From NCBI GenBank assembly GCA_947074235.1, contig CAMTOV010000014.1, positions 1 through 32,908 of the forward strand: a DNA stretch of 32,908 nucleotides. The letters run 5' to 3'. Below are positions 1 through 8,297 of the stretch, piece after piece. Positions within the stretch are counted from its first letter, which is position 1. Every line of letters begins with the position of its first letter. The DNA comes from an uncultured Bacteroides sp. Lineage in GTDB: Bacteria; Bacteroidota; Bacteroidia; Bacteroidales; Bacteroidaceae. The notes under the pieces are model-generated. The model saw only the letters and a list, made by a program, of their open reading frames with translations, did not search any database and had not been told where the DNA came from. The translations under genes and the position numbers were made by a program.

Positions 1-427
1 TAAGTGCACCAATTACTTCGCTTTTTTCTTTTAATGGTATACAAAGAAATGAAACATCATGATTATCTAATTTATAAGACATACCAATCTTATTAATAAA
101 GTTCTTACATTCTGATATACAGGGAACAATTACCATGTTGCCCGTTTGAATAACATTGCCAATAACTCCTTCGCCTGGCATATATGTAACCTTTGTTAAA
201 TCCTTATCATCCAATCCGTATGACCCTTCAATATAAATCAACTCTTTTTTTCGGTTCAATACTGAAATAATGATAACATCAGCTTTTAGTTGTTCCTGAA
301 GAAGTATAATAACCCTATCTAGATTCATCTCTTCAGCGTTTAATTCATTACTTATTTTCAGCAATAAGTTCAAGTCCTTTTTTACTTCACATTCTTCTTT
401 TACCCTATTTATACAAAACTTTTCCAT
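1..427 (-). CDS. nifA: NifA-like sigma-54 activator, N-terminal GAF domain (partial)
   Basis: This gene is read leftward from an ATG at 427 and is cut by the window edge after 142 codons, so the AAA+ and DNA-binding parts are not visible. The visible protein is a GAF domain of the NifA type. It begins with a helix (LLLKISNELNAEEMNLDRV), continues with the strand motif PGEGVIGNVIQTG followed by VIVPCI, and reaches FINKIG and SFLCIPLKEKSEVIGAL. These match the conserved blocks of NifA N-terminal sensor domains. In the family, NifA activates sigma-54 promoters of nif genes, and the GAF domain transmits nitrogen or oxygen status. The gene is divergent from the modE-nif block, and -24-like elements before nifH and nifN fit this role. 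Without the rest of the gene it could be another GAF-containing enhancer-binding protein, but the nif context favours NifA. Confidence 0.8.
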   Translation of the reverse strand, partial: MEKFCINRVKEECEVKKDLNLLLKISNELNAEEMNLDRVIILLQEQLKADVIIISVLNRKKELIYIEGSYGLDDKDLTKVTYMPGEGVIGNVIQTGNMVIVPCISECKNFINKIGMSYKLDNHDVSFLCIPLKEKSEVIGAL

Positions 428-559
428 AGAAACCAATTTTATAGTTCGCACGTAATATCCCGTGCAAATATATTAATTAATTCCTGTTTTAATTGCATTT
501 TATTATCATTTTTAATATTTATCTTTCTATATGTCAGTATAACCAATTAAGAAATTATA

Positions 560-608
560 AAAGTTACATTTTTGTATTTTCTCTATTTCAAAGTTACATT
601 TTAGTATT
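560..608. repeat. Pair of 19-bp direct repeats
   Basis: The sequence AAAGTTACATTTTTGTATT at 560-578 recurs at 590-608 with one mismatch (T to A at the fourteenth base). The start-to-start distance is 30 bp, close to three helical turns. The first copy contains a perfect inverted repeat TACA-TTTT-TGTA. It may be a tandem operator for one of the flanking regulators. It could also be the remnant of an insertion-sequence end, since multiple terminal repeats of this kind occur in IS21-type elements; no transposase is present. Confidence 0.6.
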
Positions 609-722
609 AAAACAGATTCCTAGCACAACAGCTAACACTATGAATATCAAAACAATGCAGCTTTGGCATAGTTTTAGTATATACAAAAGCATAAACACAA
701 CTATATTTTTAAACTTGTTCAT
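594..722 (-). CDS. Possible 42-residue hydrophobic small protein
   Basis: An ATG at 722 on the minus strand opens 42 codons ending in TAA at 594-596. The product starts with a basic segment (MNKFKN) followed by a hydrophobic span, roughly residues 7-38, that could form one membrane helix and contains three cysteines (residues 19, 22 and 37). The stop codon lies inside the downstream direct-repeat copy. I do not recognise a family. It sits alone between two regulator genes with no obvious ribosome binding site. The length is short enough to occur by chance in AT-rich DNA, although the basic-then-hydrophobic pattern is better than random. Confidence 0.3.
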   Translation of the reverse strand: MNKFKNIVVFMLLYILKLCQSCIVLIFIVLAVVLGICFNTKM

Positions 723-782
723 GAAATATATTTTGATTGATTTTATGAATTAAGATAAGAAAGAACCCTGACTAGAGTATTT

Positions 783-1133
783 ATGAATAGTATATTTCAA
801 ATAGGAGGCGCTATCGCAATTTACAAAGGCGATGAGATATTTTTTGGAATGTCGCAATACTCACTATTGAAATTAATAGTAGAAGAAGGTTCAATAAACG
901 CGGCAGCAAAACGCAAAAACATGCCATATCAACAAGCATGGAATATTATTGACCAATTAAATCGAATCTCACCTATCCCAATAGTTATAAGACAAAAAGG
1001 AGGAGCAGGAGGTGGCGGGTGTTTTGTTAGCGAATATGGAATAGAGCTAATGAAAATATTTGAAAACAAAATAAGAGTTTTCAATAGTCACATTGAAGAG
1101 ATGAATAAAGATCTATCTAAATGTATCATCTGA
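783..1133 (+). CDS. modE: ModE-like molybdate-responsive regulator (DNA-binding domain only)
   Basis: This 116-residue protein matches the N-terminal winged helix-turn-helix domain of ModE. Diagnostic blocks are the helix LLKLIVEEGSINAAAKRKNMPYQQAWN (approximately residues 29-55) and the wing IVIRQKGGAGGGGCFVSEYG (approximately 68-87), where the glycine-rich loop before a Thr/Ser-x-x-Gly ending is characteristic. Classical ModE proteins are about 260 residues and add two C-terminal molybdate-binding (MOP) domains, which are absent here. It ends 14 bp before the first of two inverted repeats that precede the porin-modA operon, with a third before modB. Those repeats are its likely operators. 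How a protein without MOP domains would sense molybdate is not apparent. The HTH assignment is firm; control of mod genes is inferred from context. Confidence 0.82.
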   Translation: MNSIFQIGGAIAIYKGDEIFFGMSQYSLLKLIVEEGSINAAAKRKNMPYQQAWNIIDQLNRISPIPIVIRQKGGAGGGGCFVSEYGIELMKIFENKIRVFNSHIEEMNKDLSKCII

Positions 1134-1147
1134 TTTTTTTTGATATC

Positions 1148-1170
1148 CGTTATTCAAAATCTAGATAACG
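1148..1170. promoter_or_regulatory. ModE-type operator, copy 1
   Basis: This is an inverted repeat of CGTTAT and ATAACG separated by 11 bp and followed by AAG. It lies between the ModE-like gene and the porin gene. The same architecture recurs at 1239-1261 and 14070-14092, each time upstream of molybdate-transport genes. The half-sites resemble the CGnTAT/ATAnCG arms reported for ModE boxes. Binding by the neighbouring regulator is an inference. Confidence 0.7.
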
Positions 1171-1238
1171 AAGATAGTATATATAAAGAAAGATAACTTA
1201 TTATGAAAAACTAATTTTTTACGTCAAACAACAAATAG

Positions 1239-1261
1239 CGTTATTGCAATTTAGTATAACG
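1239..1261. promoter_or_regulatory. ModE-type operator, copy 2
   Basis: This is the second inverted repeat, CGTTAT-N11-ATAACG followed by AAGG, 91 bp downstream of copy 1 and 35 bp before the porin start codon. Copies 1 and 2 also share the T after the left arm, and the AAG after the right arm. Its position close to the gene suits repression of the porin-modA promoter. Confidence 0.7.
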
Positions 1262-1296
1262 AAGGATTTCTAATCGTAAATTTAAAAGGTATTATT

Positions 1297-2613
1297 ATGA
1301 AAAAAAGATTGTTTTTGAAAAAGGTAAAAAGAGGATTGTTTTTAGGATTGACAATGTTACTATGCATCAATGCACAAGCTCAAAACTTAACTATTTTCGG
1401 CGAAATACGCCCTCGTGCCGAATATAGAGATGGATATGGACAACCTATTAAGACAGATGATGAAGCTGGTTTCTTCATCCAACAGCGAACGAGATTTGGA
1501 GCTACATTTTCTAACAGTTTATTAAAAATGCAAGTTACACTTCAAGATGCTAGAGTTTGGGGTGAAGCAGCTCACAATGCGGATAATCCATCAATAGGAG
1601 TATATGAGGCTTGGGGGGAAATTCTAGTTCTTCCGGGACTTGTGGCAAAGGTGGGAAGACAGCCATTAAAGTATGATAACCGGAAATTATTTAGCCCGGC
1701 AAACTGGAGTAATACGGGAAATGCATTCGATATTGCTATGCTAAAGTATAACGTAAATGATGACTTTCTTGTAGATGTAGGATTCTCATATTCTAATAAC
1801 TCTACTATATCCAAGGAGACTTATTATGATCCAACAATGAAGTATCGATTTATGGAGTTGTTATGGTTATCAAAGAAACTATCAAAAGATGTAACTTTAA
1901 CTGCTATTGGTGTAGCTTTATCTAAACAAGATACCATTTCGACACTGGGAAAAGCTAACTATCATACACACAAGCATTATACGCAATTCACAATGGGAGG
2001 TACTTTTAAGTATAAACCACAATCATTTGGACTTGAGTTGTTTTTAGAAGGATACTATCAATGTGGAAAAACAGTATATAAAGGAGCACTCGACAAATTG
2101 AAAAGTTATTATTTAGTAGCCAACGCTTCTTATCAAATAGCTCCAAAATTCTCTTTAGCTGCTGGCTATGAATATATATCGGGAGATAAAAATCCAAATA
2201 ATGGCATCCAAAGAGGTTTTACACATCTATTCCGTGGCAATCATGACTTCAATGGATCTATGGATTATTGGAATTCTACAGGAAATAGAGGGTTGCAAGA
2301 TTTCTATGGTGGCGTGTTATTTGATTTTAATAAAAAGCGTACTGGTATAGAAGCCAATTATCATTTCTTTAAAACAGCAGTACAAGTTGCCAACCTTGAT
2401 GGTAAAAACTTAGGTAGTGAAATTGATTTTAAAATAAAGCATAAATCATATACTTGGTTATCATTTGAAGCCGGTTATAGTATTTACTTTATAAATGAGA
2501 ATGTAAGAATAATAAAAGGACTAGGTGGAAAAGATACACGAACAGCTCAATGGGCATATGTAAGCATGTCATTGAAACCGTCGATGGTTGTATCGCTACT
2601 GAGCAAAAAATAA
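1297..2613 (+). CDS. Alginate-export-family outer-membrane porin, linked to molybdate uptake
   Basis: This 438-residue protein begins with a signal peptide (basic residues, then LFLGLTMLLCINAQAQ, cleavage near residue 29). The mature part is rich in alternating aromatic strands typical of a beta-barrel. The early segment (LTIFGEIRPRAEYRDGYGQ, then a QQRTRFG block and a KVGRQPLKYDN block) matches the alginate-export/OprD-like porin family, which forms channels for anionic or small solutes in the outer membrane. It is followed after 37 bp by modA and preceded by two ModE-type inverted repeats, so it probably belongs to the molybdate regulon and may let molybdate cross the outer membrane. Family membership is reasonably clear; the substrate is an inference from operon context only. 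Confidence 0.75.
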   Translation: MKKRLFLKKVKRGLFLGLTMLLCINAQAQNLTIFGEIRPRAEYRDGYGQPIKTDDEAGFFIQQRTRFGATFSNSLLKMQVTLQDARVWGEAAHNADNPSIGVYEAWGEILVLPGLVAKVGRQPLKYDNRKLFSPANWSNTGNAFDIAMLKYNVNDDFLVDVGFSYSNNSTISKETYYDPTMKYRFMELLWLSKKLSKDVTLTAIGVALSKQDTISTLGKANYHTHKHYTQFTMGGTFKYKPQSFGLELFLEGYYQCGKTVYKGALDKLKSYYLVANASYQIAPKFSLAAGYEYISGDKNPNNGIQRGFTHLFRGNHDFNGSMDYWNSTGNRGLQDFYGGVLFDFNKKRTGIEANYHFFKTAVQVANLDGKNLGSEIDFKIKHKSYTWLSFEAGYSIYFINENVRIIKGLGGKDTRTAQWAYVSMSLKPSMVVSLLSKK

Positions 2614-2650
2614 ATAATAAAGAAATTGTCTAACTAAAAAACATAGAGTT

Positions 2651-3424
2651 ATGAAAAAGATTATTTTATCTATCAGCTTATTAATAATAGTAGCCAGCAC
2701 AAGTTTGGCACAAAAGGTAAACGTAGCGGCTGCTGCAAATTTAAGATATGTGCTAGAAGAGATTAAAAATGAATATCAAAAAGAGCATCCCAACAGTAAG
2801 GTTAATCTTACTTTCGGTAGTTCGGGAAACTTAGTACAACAAATACTTAATGGTGCATCTTTTGATTTCTTTATGGCTGCAGACAATAATTTTCCTCTAA
2901 AATTGAAAGAGAAAGGAGTCACTTATGGAGAGATGAAAACTTATGCTTTTGGTAAATTAGCCATTTATAGCACAACGCTCGATGTAAGCAAAGGGATAAC
3001 AATTCTTTCTGATCCGAGTATCAAAAAAATATCCATAGCTAAACCGGAAACAGCACCTTATGGCGATCGTTCGGTAGAATTATTAAAATCGCAAAAGCTT
3101 TTTGATGGATTAAAATCTAAAATTGTATTTGCCGACAATATATCACAGGCTGCGCAATTTGCTTTTACAGGAAATGCCGAGATTGGATTTGTTGCTTTAT
3201 CACTGGCATTGTCACCAGATATGATTGGTAAAGGTAAGTATCATATTTTAGACCAATCATTGTATACTCCTGTTGAACAAGCCTGCATTTTAATAAAACA
3301 AACTGCTGCTAATACAGAAGCTAAGAAATTTATGAATTATGTATTATCACCTGCTACTAAAGAGATATGGGATAAATATGGATATTCATCTCCAACAGCA
3401 AATGACTTGGCTACAACCAAATAA
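2651..3424 (+). CDS. modA: Periplasmic molybdate-binding protein ModA
   Basis: The 257-residue protein has a signal peptide (MKKIILSISLLIIVASTSLA) and the fold signatures of ModA: VNVAAAANLRYVLEEI at the start of the mature protein, the ligand-loop FGSSGNLVQQI, FDFFMAADN, ETAPYGDRSVELL, and DNISQAAQFAFTGNAEIGFVALS. In the family it captures molybdate or tungstate in the periplasm and delivers it to ModBC. The first ligand-loop serine of E. coli ModA appears replaced by asparagine in AAANL, a variation seen in some ModA relatives. It forms an operon with the upstream porin and ends in a strong terminator. Its partners modB and modC are about 10.7 kb away, beyond the nif genes. Confidence 0.93.
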   Translation: MKKIILSISLLIIVASTSLAQKVNVAAAANLRYVLEEIKNEYQKEHPNSKVNLTFGSSGNLVQQILNGASFDFFMAADNNFPLKLKEKGVTYGEMKTYAFGKLAIYSTTLDVSKGITILSDPSIKKISIAKPETAPYGDRSVELLKSQKLFDGLKSKIVFADNISQAAQFAFTGNAEIGFVALSLALSPDMIGKGKYHILDQSLYTPVEQACILIKQTAANTEAKKFMNYVLSPATKEIWDKYGYSSPTANDLATTK

Positions 3425-3458
3425 CAATAAGATAAACCTACATAAATGTAAGTTTTAT

Positions 3459-3495
3459 AAAAGTATCCTACTCAAAGTGTAGGATACTTTTTTTA
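3459..3495 (+). terminator. Intrinsic terminator after modA
   Basis: A perfect 11-bp stem (AAGTATCCTAC at 3461-3471 with GTAGGATACTT at 3479-3489) closes a 7-nt loop and is followed by a T run. Flanking A and T residues can extend the stem to 13 bp. It separates the porin-modA operon from the nif operon. Confidence 0.9.
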
Positions 3496-3595
3496 TTTAT
3501 ATATAAACCAACAAAAAAACATTGCTTACGTAAAATGCTATAAAACAATACATTGTAAAAGAGCAACACCCTTATTTTCCAATTAACAAAATTTG

Positions 3596-3611
3596 TGGCA
3601 CGCTTTTTTCT
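3596..3611 (+). promoter_or_regulatory. Sigma-54-like promoter of the nifH operon
   Basis: TGGCACG at 3596-3602 is a perfect -24 element. After 4 bp comes TTTC where the consensus has TTGC, so the -12 element has one mismatch. It lies 70 bp upstream of the nifH ATG. The match and the NifA-like activator at the window start support sigma-54 control. A canonical TGT-N10-ACA upstream activator site was not found; the nearest is TGT-N9-ACA at 3554-3568. Confidence 0.6.
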
Positions 3612-3665
3612 AATAGTTTATAAAAGAATTAATCTTTTAAGTTTTCAATAATCAGATTTTTATAA

Positions 3666-4505
<840 letters not shown>

Positions 4506-4528
4506 TTAAAAAAGAGGAGAAACACATT

Positions 4529-4855
4529 ATGTATCTATTAAGAGCTATAGTAAGACCCGAGAAATCACCTATTGTAATGGCAGCCCTTTTCAATGCCGGT
4601 TTTCCTGCTGTAACCAAATTATCAGTATTTGGTAGAGGTAGACAACGAGGATTGAAAGTAGGTAATGTTACTTACGATGAACTTCCTAAGGATTTATTGA
4701 TGATTGTAATACCTGAGTCTGATAAAAGTTTTGTAATTGAGACTATTATGGATGCTGCTCGATCAGGCACAGCAGGTCAATTTGGTGATGGTAAAATTTT
4801 TGTTACACCAGTTGAGGAAACATATACTATCTCATCTGGCAAGGTAGACAAGTAA
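4529..4855 (+). CDS. nifI1: Nitrogenase PII-like regulator NifI1
   Basis: This 108-residue PII family protein starts with the beta-strand LLRAIVRPEKSPIVMAALFNAGF and carries the NifI1-type T-loop GRGRQRGLKVGNVTYDELPK (approximately residues 36-55). The C-terminal part contains GDGKIFVTPVEE, the conserved PII segment. In methanogens and other anaerobes NifI1 and NifI2 form a complex that inhibits dinitrogenase and is released by 2-oxoglutarate. Its position directly after nifH and before nifI2 and nifD is the standard arrangement for this class. A short A/G-rich sequence (AAAGAGGAGA) precedes the start codon. Confidence 0.95.
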   Translation: MYLLRAIVRPEKSPIVMAALFNAGFPAVTKLSVFGRGRQRGLKVGNVTYDELPKDLLMIVIPESDKSFVIETIMDAARSGTAGQFGDGKIFVTPVEETYTISSGKVDK

Positions 4856-4872
4856 TATTAAAACTATAATCT

Positions 4873-5238
4873 ATGAAGTTAATATTAGCAATTTTACGCA
4901 TAGCAAAAATGCAAGAAACAAAAATCGCACTTCAAGATGCCGGTTTACCTTCGTTTACTGTAATGCCAGTAGTTGGGAGAGGACAAGGACATGGCGATCT
5001 TGAAAAAGCGGATAAATATGACCCTGCTCTTCGCGATTTAATATCGGAAATGCCTCGTTTAAAATCAAAACGAATGATTACTTTGGTAGTAACCGATGAT
5101 AAAAAAGACTTGGCAGTTGAGACAATCATTAAAACCAATCATACTGGTAATAGTGGTGATGGGAAGATATTTGTGATTAATACAGTCGATTCTGTTCAGA
5201 TAAGAACAGGTGAAGCAGGTGATCAAACACTCGATTAA
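4873..5238 (+). CDS. nifI2: Nitrogenase PII-like regulator NifI2
   Basis: This 121-residue PII protein begins MKLILAILRIAKMQETKIALQDAG and has the NifI2-type T-loop, GRGQGHGDLEKADKYDP (approximately residues 36-52), longer than that of NifI1. The C-terminal GDGKIFVINTVDSVQIRTGE block is typical of PII proteins. It lies 17 bp after nifI1 and 11 bp before nifD, which indicates a single transcript. With NifI1 it provides ammonia switch-off of nitrogenase through 2-oxoglutarate and adenylate sensing, as established for archaeal NifI. Confidence 0.95.
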   Translation: MKLILAILRIAKMQETKIALQDAGLPSFTVMPVVGRGQGHGDLEKADKYDPALRDLISEMPRLKSKRMITLVVTDDKKDLAVETIIKTNHTGNSGDGKIFVINTVDSVQIRTGEAGDQTLD

Positions 5239-5249
5239 AAACTATTTTT

Positions 5250-6872
5250 ATGGAAAAAGATAAAATAAACTCACTCGCTTCTTTTAAGGAGGAGATATTA
5301 GAGATATATCCTAAGAAAGTAGGCAAGAAGAGAGGAAAGGCAATAGTATACAATGAACCCAGTAATACTCCTGAAATACAAGCCAATGTTCGTACTATTC
5401 CTGGAATTATTACACAACGTGGATGTACTTATGCCGGATGTAAAGGGGTGGTGCTTGGGCCAACACGTGATATCGTAAATATCACACACGGACCTATTGG
5501 TTGCGCCTTTTACTCTTGGCTAACAAGACGTAATCAAACTCGCGTAGATGAGTACAATACAAACTTCATCCCTTATGCATTCTCTACTGATATGCAAGAC
5601 TCAAACATTGTATTTGGTGGAGAAGAGAAACTCAAACAAGCCATTAGAGAAGCTTATGAATTATTTCATCCTCGTGCCATTGCTATCTTTTCAACTTGCC
5701 CTGTGGGATTGATTGGAGATGATGTGCATCGTGTAGCAAAACACATGATGGAAGAATTAGGTGGAGACATCAACATCTTTGGATTCTCTTGCGAAGGTTA
5801 TAGAGGTGTATCACAATCGGCCGGTCACCATATTGCAAACAATCAGTTAATGAAACATTTGATTGGACGCGATGATACAGTAAAAGGTAAATATAAATTC
5901 CGCATCAACGTTCTTGGAGAATATAATATTGGTGGTGATGCATTTGCTATCGAAACATTGCTCGACAAGTGCGGTATCGAATTGGTGGCTACTTTCTCTG
6001 GAAACTCTTCGCTCGATCAATTCCAAACAGCTCATACGGCTGATTTGAATCTTGTAATGTGTCATAGATCTATCAATTATGTAGCCGAGATGCTTGAAAC
6101 TTCTTTTGGTATTCCTTGGATGAAAGCTAATTTTATTGGGGCTGAAGCAACTGCTAAGACACTTCGCAAAGTAGCTAAATATTTTGGCGACGATGAATTG
6201 ACAGCTCGTATAGAAGAGGTTATCGAAGAAGAAATGAAGTTAGTAACCGAAACTGCGAATAAAGCGCGTCTAAAAACAAAAGGGAAAACTGCAATGCTAT
6301 TTGTAGGAGGCTCGCGTGCTCATCATTATCAAGAGTTGTTCAACGAATTGGATATGACTACACTTGCAGCTGGATATGAATTTGGTCATAGAGACGATTA
6401 TGAAGGTAGACGTGTTATCCCAAATATTGTGATAGACGCAGATAGCCGCAACATCGAGCAAATAACTGTAGAAAAAGATGAAACTCGCTATCGTCCTCGC
6501 AAGACTGAAGAAGAGCTAAAAGCACTTGAAGCCGAAGGTCTTGAGTTTAACGGTTATGAGGGCTTGATGGCCGAAATGAAAAAGGGTACACTTGTCATCG
6601 ATGATTTAAGTCATTATGAAATGGAAAAACTGATTGAGATGTACAAACCTGATGTATTCTGTGCAGGTATTAAAGAGAAATTCTGTGTACAAAAGATGGG
6701 TGTTCCATTGAAGCAACTTCATAACTATGATTATGGTGGCCCTTATGCAGCATTTGAAGGTGCAATCAATTTCTATAAGGATATTGAGCAAATTGCTTGC
6801 TGTACTATCTGGAAAGAGATGAAAGCTCCTTGGGAAATGGAAGAATTGGTAGAAGCGACATACGCCTACTAA
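5250..6872 (+). CDS. nifD: Nitrogenase molybdenum-iron protein alpha chain NifD
   Basis: The 540-residue alpha subunit has all metal-ligand residues. P-cluster cysteines are C59 (QRGCTYAG), C85 (HGPIGCAFYS) and C150 (FSTCPVGLIGDD). The FeMo-cofactor ligands are C271 (LVMCHRSINY) and H491 (KQLHNYDYGGPY). The two cofactor ligands are 220 residues apart, compared with 167 in Azotobacter NifD, which places an extra segment of about 50 residues between them, around residues 385-445, where a lysine/glutamate-rich stretch occurs. A similar insert is known in the Clostridium pasteurianum protein. Residues after C271 match the Mo-type form rather than VnfD or AnfD. It lies 11 bp after nifI2 and 25 bp before nifK. 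Confidence 0.98.
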   Translation: MEKDKINSLASFKEEILEIYPKKVGKKRGKAIVYNEPSNTPEIQANVRTIPGIITQRGCTYAGCKGVVLGPTRDIVNITHGPIGCAFYSWLTRRNQTRVDEYNTNFIPYAFSTDMQDSNIVFGGEEKLKQAIREAYELFHPRAIAIFSTCPVGLIGDDVHRVAKHMMEELGGDINIFGFSCEGYRGVSQSAGHHIANNQLMKHLIGRDDTVKGKYKFRINVLGEYNIGGDAFAIETLLDKCGIELVATFSGNSSLDQFQTAHTADLNLVMCHRSINYVAEMLETSFGIPWMKANFIGAEATAKTLRKVAKYFGDDELTARIEEVIEEEMKLVTETANKARLKTKGKTAMLFVGGSRAHHYQELFNELDMTTLAAGYEFGHRDDYEGRRVIPNIVIDADSRNIEQITVEKDETRYRPRKTEEELKALEAEGLEFNGYEGLMAEMKKGTLVIDDLSHYEMEKLIEMYKPDVFCAGIKEKFCVQKMGVPLKQLHNYDYGGPYAAFEGAINFYKDIEQIACCTIWKEMKAPWEMEELVEATYAY

Positions 6873-6897
6873 GAGTATTACACAAAAAATAAAGATT

Positions 6898-8277
6898 ATG
6901 CTACTCAAACATACAACGCCAAATGTGATTGATAGAAAAGCTCTAACAGTCAATCCGGCAAAAACTTGTCAGCCTATCGGTGCCATGTATGCGGCATTCG
7001 GACTACATGGTTGTTTACCACATAGTCATGGATCGCAAGGCTGCTGCGCTTATCATAGAAGTGCATTAACACGTCATTTCAAGGAACCAGTGATGGCATC
7101 AACCTCTTCATTCTCTGAGGGTTCTTCAGTATTTGGTGGATCGGCCAATCTTGTTCAAGCCATTGATACAATATTTACGGTATACGATCCTGAGATTATT
7201 GCAGTGCATACAACTTGTTTATCAGAAACAATTGGTGATGACTTGACTCAGATTGTATCCAAAGCCAATGAAGATGGGAAAATACCAGAAGGTAAAAAAG
7301 TAATCTATTGCAATACACCTTCGTATGTAGGAAGCCATATTACAGGCTATTCAAATCAGTTGGCTGCTTTTGTTAAGTTCTTTTCTACAGCTACACCTAA
7401 AAAGAAGAATGTAGTAAACATCATAGCCGGTTGGATGGAACCATCGGACATGAGAGAAATTAAGAATATAGCCAAAGAGATGGAGGCACGTATCATTCTT
7501 TTTCCAGATATGACTGACGTGTTGGACACAGGCCTTAATGGGAAATATGAAATGTATCCTAAAGGAGGTACTACACAAAAAGATATGATAGCTACAGGAG
7601 ATAGTAAATTCACTATCGGACTTGGAGAATATTCTACACAAGATGCTTGCATCAAACTAGAAAACAAGTGCAAAGTAAAATTTGAGGTTGAGGATATTCC
7701 TATTGGATTAAAAGCAACCGATCGCTTTATTATGTCTCTTAGCCGTCATGCCAATGTACCAGTGCCTGAGACAATTACAGATGAAAGAGCCAAATTAATT
7801 GATCTTATCGCCGATAATCAGAAATACTTTTATGGTAAACGTGTTGCTCTTTGGGGGGATCCTGATACTTTAATTCCTCTTACAGAATTCTTAATCTCAT
7901 TAGACATGCGTCCTGTATATTTAGTAACAGGTACACCCGGAAAAGGATTTGACGATAGAATGGCTGAATTATTGAAAGACATTCCTGAAGCAAAATATAA
8001 AAGTGGACCTAACGCTGATATGTTCTTGCTTCACCAATGGATTAAACAAGAAGGAGTTGATTTGCTTATTGGCAACACATATGGCAAATACATTGCACGT
8101 GACGAAAATACTCCTTTCATTCGATTTGGTTTCCCTATAGCTGATAGAGCCGGTCACAACTATTTTCCTAAAACCGGTTATGTAGGTGCTATTAATATCG
8201 CCATACAAATATTAAATGCTCTTATGGAGCATCAAGACATGACTTGCCCAGAAGAAAAGGTTGAGTTCCAAATGTAA
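6898..8277 (+). CDS. nifK: Nitrogenase molybdenum-iron protein beta chain NifK
   Basis: The 459-residue beta subunit contributes the other P-cluster ligands: C24 (AKTCQPIGAMYA), C49 (HGSQGCCAYHRS) and C107 (HTTCLSETIGDD). It lacks the roughly 50-residue N-terminal extension of Azotobacter NifK, since the first P-cluster cysteine is at residue 24 instead of about 70. Short NifK is typical of nitrogenases from anaerobes. The C-terminal region includes the conserved IRFGFPIADRAGHNYFPKTGY block. It is encoded directly after nifD and forms the alpha2-beta2 tetramer with it. Confidence 0.98.
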   Translation: MLLKHTTPNVIDRKALTVNPAKTCQPIGAMYAAFGLHGCLPHSHGSQGCCAYHRSALTRHFKEPVMASTSSFSEGSSVFGGSANLVQAIDTIFTVYDPEIIAVHTTCLSETIGDDLTQIVSKANEDGKIPEGKKVIYCNTPSYVGSHITGYSNQLAAFVKFFSTATPKKKNVVNIIAGWMEPSDMREIKNIAKEMEARIILFPDMTDVLDTGLNGKYEMYPKGGTTQKDMIATGDSKFTIGLGEYSTQDACIKLENKCKVKFEVEDIPIGLKATDRFIMSLSRHANVPVPETITDERAKLIDLIADNQKYFYGKRVALWGDPDTLIPLTEFLISLDMRPVYLVTGTPGKGFDDRMAELLKDIPEAKYKSGPNADMFLLHQWIKQEGVDLLIGNTYGKYIARDENTPFIRFGFPIADRAGHNYFPKTGYVGAINIAIQILNALMEHQDMTCPEEKVEFQM

Positions 8278-8297
8278 ATTTAGTGTACTTCAGAAGA

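Larger units (their letters stand above)
428..782. other. AT-rich divergent intergenic region between nifA-like and modE-like genes
   Basis: This 355-bp stretch separates the two divergent regulator genes and should carry both promoters. It holds a possible 42-codon minus-strand reading frame (594-722) and a pair of near-identical 19-bp direct repeats (560-578 and 590-608). I see no clear -24/-12 element or ModE-type inverted repeat in it. Confidence 0.5.

Noticed and set aside
493..753. Plus-strand 86-codon reading frame
   Set aside because: It is AT-rich with no family resemblance, overlaps direct repeats and the opposite-strand small frame, and sits where promoters are expected.
3554..3568. 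TGT-N9-ACA as a NifA upstream activator site
   Set aside because: The spacing is one base short of the established TGT-N10-ACA motif and such short patterns occur often by chance in AT-rich DNA.
6606..6953. Minus-strand 115-codon frame over the nifD-nifK junction
   Set aside because: It is the antisense shadow of conserved NifD sequence and encodes no recognisable protein.
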